From Gamsiella multidivaricata (taxonomy: Eukaryota; Mortierellomycota; Mortierellomycetes; Mortierellales; Mortierellaceae): a DNA stretch of 64,000 nucleotides. The stretch lies in the NCBI RefSeq assembly GCF_025024155.1, contig NW_026251796.1, positions 62,001-126,000 on the forward strand, read 5' to 3'. The notes beneath the pieces were generated by a model, which was not told the origin of the DNA, did not search any database, and was given only the letters and a program-made list of their open reading frames with translations. Each line of letters starts with the position of its first letter. Positions within the stretch are counted from its first letter, which is position 1. The position numbers and the translations under genes are program-made. Below are positions 55,793-64,000 of the stretch, piece by piece.

Positions 55793-58246
55793 ATGTCAGA
55801 CGCCGATACAACCGAGTTCAGCGCCGAGAGTGCGGATGCTAATGTCACATTCGCAGACCTGGGTCTCGACGACAGGCTGTTACGTGGTCTCGCAAAACTA
55901 AACTTTACGAAGCCTACACCTGTTCAAGCAAAATCGATCCCCTTAGCTTTGGCAGGCAAGGATATCCTCGCCAAGGCCAGGACTGGAAGCGGAAAGACCG
56001 CCGCCTTCATGCTGCCTCTCATCCACAAGATCCTCGCCGTCAAGGATGTACGTCTATGTCTATTTCTTTTTACTATTGCACTATGCGACCTGAAATATCA
56101 GTTGATTTGATGCCTTGTTTTTTCTCTGCCCTATTTAATAGGCACTCCCCGCCAATTCACCTGAAGCAACTGCAACCCGAGGATTAGTTCTTGTGCCAAC
56201 AGTCGAATTGGCCGGACAGGTCACCACCTTCACCAACAACATTCTCCTTTTCTGTGGCAGGGCTGTCAATGTCCTGAACATTGCCGGAAAACAGAACGAT
56301 AAAGTCCAGCAGTAAGTTCCAAATCAAGACCGTGCTTCCTGACTTTCATTCCGCGGACATTATACTGAAGCATGCTTACTTTTATTTATTACTGCATAGA
56401 CCTCTCTTGGCAACACTACCCGACATCATTGTTTCGACACCCTCCAGGATTCTCGCGCAATTGAAGATGAACGCTGTCGATTTGAAAACTCACTTCCAGA
56501 CACTCGTCATTGACGAAGCCGACCTGGTCTGCAACTACGACTACGAGGAGGATGTCAAAGAACTGCTGACGTTCCTGCCAAAGATCTACCAAAGTTTCCT
56601 CATGTCCGCGACGCTGGGCGACGATGTGGATTCACTTAAACAACTCGTTCTCCGTTCGCCGGCGATTCTGAAGATGGAGGACAAGACCATGGACTCGACT
56701 TGGGACAACCTGAAGCAACTTTACACCATTTGCACGGATACCGACAAATACCTCATCCTCTACGTATTGCTCAAACTCAAGTTGCTTAAGGGAAAGTGCA
56801 TCATCTTTGTGAACGACATTGAGCGCTGCTATAGGTTGAAGCTGTTTCTGGAACAGTTCTCGATCCCAAGCGTGGTTTTGAACTCAGAACTGCCGTTGAA
56901 TTCCCGTGTGCATATCGTGGAGGAGTTCAACAAGGGAAAATATGACTACATGATTGCCACGGATGAGGGCGGACTCAAGGGCGAGAAGGAGGAGGAAGCG
57001 ACAATCAAAGAGATCGAGGATGGTAAACAGGAGGAGCGGGAGAGCGACGCCGCAGACGAGGAAGAACACGAAAATGAGAGTGAGGACGACGAACAGGATG
57101 ATGAGGCTGATGATATTCCCGAAGGCGATATTGAGATGGAGTTCGAGGGCTCTGAGGGTGAAGACATCAGCGAGGGTGAGGATGAGTTGGAGGCCATGAT
57201 GAAGGCTAGCGACAACGAGGACGAGGACGACGAGGCGAGCGCCATGGCTGAGATGAAGTCAGAAGTACCGGCCAGCGAGTCTAAGAAGAGGAAGCAACCT
57301 GAGGACGATTCCAGATCAGAGACGACAGCAGAAACCTCAGCAAAATCAAAGAAGAAGACAGGACCTAAGAAAGATCAGGAGTACGGTGTCTCTCGTGGTA
57401 TTGACTTTGTCAACGTCGCCGCTGTCGTCAATTTTGATTTCCCGCCTACAGCAAAATCATACACCCATCGTGTAGGCCGTACCGCTCGCGGTGGACAGAT
57501 GGGAACCAGCTTGAGTTTTGTGGTCACGGCAGCAGAAAAGGAAAGGTCGATCAAGACCAGCCAGATCCTCGGAGGTGGTGGTTGGACGGTGCAGGGCGAT
57601 GATGAGGCGGTCTTCAACCGCGTTGTCAAGCAGCAAGTTGGTAAGTCCTCCATCTGTCGTACTCGTTACTCGACACCTTCTGCATGACTCTGTGCGCCGT
57701 ATGCTAATGTTGGTCAATACTCTATCCCCCTCTTTTTAAAAAAAATCTCCTATAGCTGCTGGATGCACGATTAATCCCTATACCATTCCAATGCAACAGT
57801 TGGCAGGATTCAGATATCGTATGGACGATGCCATGCGTGCTGTCACAAAGAGTGCTATCCGTGAGGCCCGTCTCAAGGAACTGAAGGCCGAGATGTTGAA
57901 CTCTGAGAAGCTGCGTGCCCATTTCGAAGATAAGCCCAAGGATCTAGAGTTCTTGCGCCATGACAAGACGTTGCATCCCACTAAAGTTCAGCCGCACATG
58001 AAACATGTCCCCGACTACATGATGCCCAAAGTGCAGGCTGTTTCGTCGCAAAAAGTTGGAGAGGCGGCTGAGGGACTGGGATATGTAACGTACAAGAAGA
58101 AGACACAGAACACCGTCAGAAAGGCACGTCAGGGCAAGGGAGGGAACAAGAGCAGCGGAGGAAAGAAGAATGATCCGCTTAAAAAGTTCAGCTTTGGAGG
58201 CGGTGGAAACAAGGGCAAAGGAGGAAAGAGACAAAAGACTGCATAG
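55793..58246 (+). CDS. DBP9: DEAD-box RNA helicase Dbp9 (DDX56), 60S biogenesis
   Basis: Four exons: 55793..56047, 56142..56311, 56400..57640 and 57756..58246, giving 718 residues. A nucleolar ATP-dependent RNA helicase acting in pre-60S maturation. Motifs: Q motif region [20 protein letters not shown] and FTKPTPVQ; motif [12 protein letters not shown]; Ia VPTVELAGQ; Ib [52 protein letters not shown] then [23 protein letters not shown]. Between IATDE and GVSRGIDF sits an insert of about 140 residues dominated by Asp/Glu (57000-57370), splitting motif V; insertion here is a known feature of Dbp9/DDX56 but this one is long. The C-terminus is Lys/Gly-rich, ending KGGKRQKTA. It is followed tail-to-tail by the WW-FF gene, stops 94 bp apart. 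Confidence 0.93.
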
Positions 58247-58339
58247 AAACATCATCCGCATTTTATCACACCAGCATCTCATAATTAAAACAAAACATGC
58301 CATGCGCACAAAAATACTCTACTGTTTATTGTCGAAGAT

Positions 58340-60307
58340 TTAGTCCCGCCGTTGGATCACCCGATCTGCATACTCTCTGAACAACAGCTCCCGCTCTGTC
58401 GAGGACCCCACAGCATCATACCGCCGATCGCGGTCAATCAGCTTCTTGATCTTGCGCCATTCTACCGAAGAAGAATGCTTGTGCTCGTGCAGAATATCCT
58501 TCTTCGTCTCTTTCAGCAGGCTCATAAATTCACCAATTTCGTCCTCGGTTGCCTTGTATTTCTTAGATGAAGACCGCGAAGATGAGGACGAGCGCTTGTT
58601 CCTGTCCGAGGAATGCGACTTGCTCTTCGGCTGAATAATACCCTTCTTTAAATCCGAGAGGTATTGCCGGAAGATCGACTCTCGCAGCGAACCAGGCTTG
58701 AGTCCCAGGAAGCGCGGGTCGACCCTGTATTTCGTCATGAAATCCAGCCAGGTCGATGTCTTTGTGGTATAATCCTCAACCAGTTTCCTGTACACATCCT
58801 CGGGTTTGGATGAAGTCGAGGAGGAAGAGGGGGTCGAGTAAGATTTGGACTCCCGAGGCCGCCTATCCTTATCCCTCCGATCCCCATCGTCCCTGTTCTC
58901 CTTCTCGTTGTCTTCCTTTTCCTTGTTCTCCTTTTCCTTCGCTTCCTTGATTTCTCGTGCTCGAATCACACAAAAGCTTTCGAACAACTCTTGCCGCTGC
59001 TTCTTGTCCGGGATCAGGTATATACGAGGGTCGAGCTCGATCTTGGCCATCGCCTTTTCCCAGATATCGAACTGTGTAACTCCACGGTCGCGCATCATAT
59101 CGATGAAAGCCATCTCCCGCTCCTGGACGTTGTCTGGAGAGATATCAAGCGTTGGTACTGGCGCGGTTTTGCCAGGTTGCGAGCCAGATGACGATGATCC
59201 CTGAAGCATGCGCAATCGTGCCCGCACGGCCTCATTGTCATCTTCGTCATCATCTTCGTCATCATCTTGGCTCTGCATATCCTGATCTTGGTCTTGGTCC
59301 TGATCATCCATCATACCTTCCATAGCGGCCAATTGCCAGGCCACATCGTCCTCCGTCATTCTATCACACAATAAAATAAGAGTATGATCAGCACACAATG
59401 TAGAATTAAAGTTGCCTTGTGTCCATTCGCGAAAGGGTTTCTTCTGTAAACATACTCTGTTCCCTGGTTGGTATTGGCTTCGCTCTTTGATCGCTTATCA
59501 GAGTCCTGACCGCTGTCGCCCTCGTGGGTGCGTTTGAGTGCCTGCAGACGTGCCTGTTCCTCTTCCTCTTTGGCCTTTCTTTCCGCCTCCAATTTTTCCG
59601 TCTCAACCTGACCCATCTTTGCTAGTATGATCTCCAATTCTGGCGTGGGTACCCAAATCGAAACCTTGGTCTCCTTGTTGAAGAAAAATGTGTTTTCCAG
59701 ATTTGTCACGACGATGAACCAAGGCGATTCCAACACTTGTGTTCTGTTGTGGATGAAGTCAAGAAGACGTGTGTTAATTCAGCTGAAGCAATAACTTCCC
59801 GTTCATTGCTAATCTGACGCCTGACGCCTGACGCCCCGATCGACGCGACACTCACTTTTTTATCGCCTTCTCCTTCTTGACTTTCTTCGATTTCTTGCCC
59901 TTCCCTAGCTCTTCCTTCGTTACAGTAGCTGTGAAGGGTGGTGGAACTACTCCTGGGGGATGCAAAGGCTGTTGATTTACATATCCTGGCACACCGGGCG
60001 GTGGTTGTGATACTCCTGGGGGCGGCGGAGGTGGTGCGATCCCTGGGCCTCCTGGAGGAAGCATCGTAGGTCGAACCCATGAACTCGTTCCTGTGGTAGC
60101 ATTGTAGAAATAGGACATGCCATCCGGTGCCTTGTGTTCAGTCCATCCTGAAGGTAGCCAGTTGGGGGGATGGAATGGTGGAACTGGTCCGAAAGCTACT
60201 CCGAGTGGTCCAGCCATTGGTCCTCCTGGCATCGGTCCCCCTGGCGGTCCGCCCGGATGTACGTTGAAAAATGGTGGTCCCGGTGGTCCTCCTGGATGCG
60301 GATTCAT
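58340..60307 (-). CDS. WW-FF domain transcription elongation/splicing factor (TCERG1/Dre4-like)
   Basis: Three exons: 60307..59856, 59743..59456 and 59360..58340, giving 586 residues. A Pro/Gly-rich N-terminus precedes WW domain 1 (LPSGWTEHKAPDGMSYFYNA, then TTGTSSWVRP); exon 2 encodes WW domain 2 (SPWFIVVTNLENTFFFNKET, then KVSIWVP). Then three FF-type domains: AFIDMMRDRGVTQFDIWEKA; VYRKLVEDYTTKTSTWLDFM; and FMSLLKETKKDILHEHKHSS. Two WW plus FF repeats is shared by TCERG1/CA150, fission yeast Dre4 and Prp40; the acidic EDDDEDDNE linker and three FF domains favour TCERG1/Dre4. Such proteins link RNA polymerase II C-terminal domain to the spliceosome in the nucleus. It diverges from TMA22, starts only 173 bp apart, so the two may share a promoter. 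Confidence 0.85.
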
Positions 60308-60480
60308 GATAGTATTGTGATAAGCAAGATGAAAGAGAGAAGCTGGTTCCAACCACAACGACCATAGCATGCCTCAAAGTTCCCACTGACTGCTTTTCAC
60401 CAGTAAACAATATTTTGCCTCCATTTTTGAAGGCGCTTGACGCAGCAACTCTCTTTAGACACCCCTCATACGCACACACC

Positions 60481-61710
60481 ATGGCCGATAGCCCAGACGC
60501 ACCTTCGAGCGAACATGTCAAGCCTCGCGAAGTCCCATATTGCGGCTTCTGCTCGTTGCCGCCAGAGTACTGCGAATTCGGACCCACTCTCGAAAAGTAA
60601 TGCATTATAAAGATCATCTACGCCCTCACGCTCTCTTTACCGCGAGTGTGCTCTATGAACCTATCTTTTTTAGCACTACTGTGCTGAGCCTCGCATGGAT
60701 ACTGCTGGCATTGGATATTGCTTTGGTTACTGATATCTTTATCTTTCCTTGAATGCATTCAATATCTAGATGCAAGGAATGGTTGAGCAAGAACGACAAA
60801 GTGTTATACGCCATTCTTTACAATACCCTGGATGATCAGCTCGCTGCCGTATCACTTGGAGAGGGCAAGCCAGAGGAGGACAAGAAGAAAGCAAAGGGTA
60901 ACGGCATCATAGACAGCATTTCCACTCTCGCAGCTGCTTGTTGCACTGCTCAAAACTCACCACAGACCATCTCTGGGTTGTTTCAACAAGAATATCACAC
61001 ACATGGCTAATCCCTCTACTGCAATCTCCCTGAACCTCTGGATTTGTAGAGGCCGCCAAGATTGAGAAGCAGATGCAGAAGAAGATGGTATGGACGCACT
61101 CACTTTTTCAGGAACAACGCGTCATAATCTTTTGATCCAAGCAATTAACTCAGGATTCACTCCCAAATGAACACTCTTCTCCTCACAGCAATCCAAGGTC
61201 CTGATCAAGAGAATCGAACGCACCAAGAGAAAGTGTGTCACTAGCGTCTTTGGGCTGGAGAATTTTGGTATGTGGTCGATTACCAGAAAAATACTGCGGC
61301 GCAGAATATTGTTATGAACGAGAAGGACGCAAATGAAGTGTAGATCTTAATATTCTTTTTGTTATATCTTATTACAGATGTCGATCTCAAAAAGGCCGCA
61401 AAGTTGTTTGCCAACAAGTTCGCTTGCGGATCTTCAGTCACAAAGAACAACCAGGGCAACGACGAGATTGTCGTCCAAGGAGACGTCTCGGACGAAATCT
61501 TTGATCTCATTCTGGAGCATTGGCCCGTGGTATGTTGGCGTTGTTTTCGGAGCATATTCAATGCTATGCTACCAATATGGTTTGACTGTATTACTGATAC
61601 ATACTGATCTCTCTTTCACTTTCTTTCATGTACCGTGTACCGTGTATGCGCCAATATAGATTCCTGAGGACAACATTGATCTGATCGAAGACAAAAAGAA
61701 GGGCAAATAG
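60481..61710 (+). CDS. TMA22: Density-regulated protein DENR / Tma22
   Basis: Six exons: 60481..60596, 60770..60897, 61050..61087, 61189..61267, 61378..61529 and 61660..61710, giving 187 residues. With MCT-1/Tma20 it acts in ribosome recycling and re-initiation on 40S subunits in the cytoplasm. Seen: N-terminal cysteine cluster [20 protein letters not shown], acidic-basic linker EEDKKKAKG, and the C-terminal SUI1/eIF1-like domain ([73 protein letters not shown]). Length and order fit the family. Promoter region is shared with the divergent WW-FF gene. Confidence 0.93.
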
Positions 61711-62099
61711 TCGCGTTTAACCATTTTCTGTTTGCGATCTGCGATTTGCAATTTTGCAGCGTGGCAACAGTAGAGCAGAGCACACTAGGGCAGAGCAGGA
61801 GTCGTTCTTTTTTCATATTTATTGCGTTTTTATTCCGCATGTAAATAAATGAAGCCGAATCAGGAACACTATTTAACCATCTATTGGATCGTTTGGGCAT
61901 CCGTGGCTAAGCTGTCTTTACTGCGGACAAAATTAAAAAGTGGACAATATGCGTGCTTTACAGGTGTTACTGTACCGATTGCATTCGAAGGGTGCTTTAT
62001 TTCATGTCCATGAAGTGCAAGTAAGCATCGGAATGTACATTAGTCGTGTCAAGCAATCCATCGTCTCCTCGCATTTATTTTTCAAAGGTGCAGTTATTC
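61711..62099. other. 3' intergenic region between convergent genes
   Basis: About 390 bp between the TMA22 stop and the stop of the PAAT-like gene on the other strand. Short runs such as GATTTGCAATTTTGCAG near 61739 and AATAAA-like motifs near 61842 (ATGTAAATAAATG) fit 3' ends. No gene or RNA recognised. Confidence 0.5.
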
Positions 62100-63567
62100 C
62101 TACCCCTCGTTAAGCGGCCTACTTTTGGTGGTCAAAATTTTGTCCATGATCCGGTCTTCCATCTCCCTAAACCTCCGTTCTATCGTATCCATGATCCTCT
62201 CCTCCATCTGCGCTAATTCTGCCATGGTCACATACAAGGATTGCGACGTTTGCTTCTTCGGCTCTAGGCTCGATATTTTTTGTGAAGGCTCCGTTCCTGG
62301 CACTATTGATGATATTACCAGAGGTAGGGGTGCATTCTGTGGTGCCAAAAATCCTTGCTGTGTGCTGGTGATGTTGGTGGCCGTCTCGGTCTCTGTTGCA
62401 ATTGATTCGGCTGCAGATCCTATCGTACTCGGGTTCCCTTGAGAGATCTCCTGGAACTCCATGGCTTTCATCAAATCCTTGGCGCCCTGTGGTAGATTAG
62501 CGAGTTGCATTTGACCCAACATCTCGCGGACCTTTCCTAAATCGACCGTGCCAGATCCGGAAGGTGCGTCGGACGGTAAGGTGGTAGCAGTAGAAAGGCC
62601 GAGCATAAGTGAAGAGAGCATGGCAGGTGAGAACCCGCTCATATTGGAAGAAAGAAAGGGCGTGGCGCCCAGTGGGCTGGATGCTGCTTCTCTTGGTTTG
62701 CTGGATGAATCCAATACTCCTGCAGACGATGGTGGTCTCAGTTGAACGATAAGCCAGTGTAGATTGAGGACGTTCGGCGACATTTGTGTCTGCTTATTCC
62801 GTGGACTTGGTTTTGGAATAAAAAACTACCAATAAACGACAAAAAAATCAATACTTATCCTCATATTGTAATCCACCACTTCCTACATAACGTATGAGTT
62901 CAAGATGAAAAGCATACCTTGATGAGCAGACTGCGACCTTTTGCAAGTAGGACTCCCCCGTCAATCTGGATCTTGAACAACGGAACATCTGGCAGGCTAT
63001 CTGAGCCGTGACCAGATAGCAGTGGTTCTCCACGGAATGTGCTCATGTATACGCCATCCTGGTACAGCTCGATGGTCCGTGCAGATGATACGATCGTTAG
63101 ATTAGAACAGGAAAACATCGAATTCGAGCTGGACCGACTCATGCCGCTGCCGGTAATGGTGTTCCTGGTACCAAGCGCATTTTCGGCTCCTTGGCCCGTG
63201 AACAGGATGGCGGGGTTGGTGGCCGACAGCTGTTCAATCTGTTTCTTGACGCCACCGCACTCTTCACACAGCTGTTGTGCATGTCCTGTGGGTCGGGTTG
63301 TAAATGATGGTAGAGACTGTGGCGACAATATGAGATCGGGATTGAGTCCTAGTCGTATAGCGTTTGGGTTCTCTGCATCCCAGTCCTGGCTGTGTGTGCT
63401 AGTCTATGGTCAATAATAACATCCCTGTGTGGTTAAAATGCGACCTTTACTCGAGGCGATAAGAATCAATGCAACAAAGCGGTATTAGTTACTTCTGTTA
63501 AGAGACACGCGTTTGCGAGCAGGGCATTGCCAGCAGCGGGAGTGTTTGAGTAGAAGTGGAATGACAT
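62100..63567 (-). CDS. PAAT-like protein (C10orf88 family)
   Basis: Three exons: 63567..63493, 63403..62918 and 62789..62100, giving 416 residues; all joins are phase 0. Start MSFHFYSNTPAAGNALLANA; then LCEECGGVKKQIEQLS, a conserved-looking core SNLTIVSSARTIELYQDGVY, ...PLFKIQIDGGVLLAKGRSLL and NLHWLIVQLRPP. The C-terminal half has VREMLGQMQLANLPQGAKDL and a last helix MEERIMDTIERRFREMEDRI. This order (beta-rich N-terminal domain, middle helix with a LP.GA motif, charged C-terminal helix) resembles human PAAT, described as a partner of mitochondrial ABC transporters. The match is from memory of general features, so the name is tentative. No catalytic motif seen. Confidence 0.5.
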
Positions 63568-64000
63568 GAGTGGAGATGATTCTTTTAGGCGTACAGCAAC
63601 ATGCGGAAAAGGATTGCGAAAGCTGCGTGTTTTTCATAAAAAATAAGGTTTTTAGAGACCAGATCAGGGATCTGTGCCCACCTTTTATTTCTCAGGAACC
63701 ACCCTGCCATCAAAAACTCAGACTCAGACTCAGGCACAGACACAGGCACAGGCGCGAACTTATGAGATAGACGAATACTTTCATCGATGGCGCCGGTCGT
63801 GTCTAGATAGCTACCAAGGTGGTAGATTTGACGTATGCGAAACTATTGCGGGAGGACATATGGACAGGGAACTGAGACTTTTGTTACGGGGCAAAAGAGC
63901 ATGGTCATCGACATAGTCTATGGGAGCCACTGCTTTTGCTCTTTTTTTTTTCAGAGCTGAGCTGAGAGCAGCCCTTCTTCCTCTACATGCCCCATCCTCG
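63568..64000. other. Right-edge region upstream of the PAAT-like gene
   Basis: Contains a hexanucleotide repeat (ACTCAGACTCAGACTCAGGC, 63717-63755, variants CAGGCA/CAGACA). A plus-strand ORF across it (63674-63916) has an apparent TQTQAQ repeat that comes from this tract; no homology. May be promoter of PAAT-like gene plus 5' part of a further gene beyond the window. Confidence 0.4.

Noticed and set aside
63674..63916. 80-codon ORF with a TQTQAQ repeat at the right edge
   Set aside because: The repeat comes from a hexanucleotide tract; no conserved domain. Could be part of a gene beyond the window but unsupported here.

Overview
The window is nuclear DNA of a filamentous, early-diverging fungus. 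Genes are dense, lie on both strands and are split by many short introns (mostly 50-120 bp, GT-AG, with at least two GC-AG). Products are typically fungal: a mitochondrial-type serine hydroxymethyltransferase, an accessory subunit of respiratory complex I, Dbp9, Alb1, Tma22/DENR, Bet3 and a Gea/GBF1 ARF-GEF. An MT-A70 methyltransferase-like protein, an SMYD-type SET protein, long Gln/Ala homopolymers and lineage-specific secreted proteins suggest Mucoromycota, perhaps a Mortierella-like fungus; that placement is inference from content, not from a marker gene.

Layout, left to right. 1-7.5 kb: 3' end of an MT-A70 (MTA9/METTL14-like) gene, a small secreted protein, a four-helix membrane protein, serine hydroxymethyltransferase, and the 60S biogenesis factor Alb1. 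7.6-16.6 kb, minus strand: a 1190-residue FHA protein carrying a Ki-67/RepoMan-style PP1-docking motif, then a 1554-residue protein with two START domains and a C-terminal membrane anchor. 18.6-31.1 kb, plus strand and closely packed: Gea/GBF1 ARF-GEF (14 exons), class III alcohol dehydrogenase / S-(hydroxymethyl)glutathione dehydrogenase, a long MYND-SET (SMYD) protein, and the 21.3-kDa complex I subunit. 31.1-36.2 kb: gene-poor, with decayed coding fragments including a multicopper-oxidase relic. 36.3-42.0 kb: a remodeller-type ankyrin-bromodomain-BAH-polyQ protein and ribosomal protein eL38. 42.2-49.4 kb: a coiled-coil gene with an in-frame stop, a GPI-type secreted protein, and a DUF202 membrane protein. 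49.4-53.2 kb: a second gene-poor stretch. 53.2-63.6 kb: an eight-cysteine secreted/membrane protein, Bet3, Dbp9, a WW-FF protein of the TCERG1/Dre4 type, Tma22/DENR, and a PAAT (C10orf88)-like protein.

The genes do not form one pathway. Themes that recur are one-carbon/formaldehyde metabolism (serine hydroxymethyltransferase, glutathione-dependent formaldehyde dehydrogenase), ribosome production and translation (Alb1, Dbp9, eL38, DENR), early secretory traffic (Gea/GBF1, Bet3), and chromatin/mitosis (MT-A70, SMYD, bromodomain-BAH, Ki-67-like). The most notable observation is the Ki-67-like protein: an N-terminal FHA domain followed by a close match to the PP1-docking motif known from vertebrate Ki-67 and RepoMan. 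Exon coordinates were worked out by hand from splice sites and reading-frame continuity; none has transcript support here.
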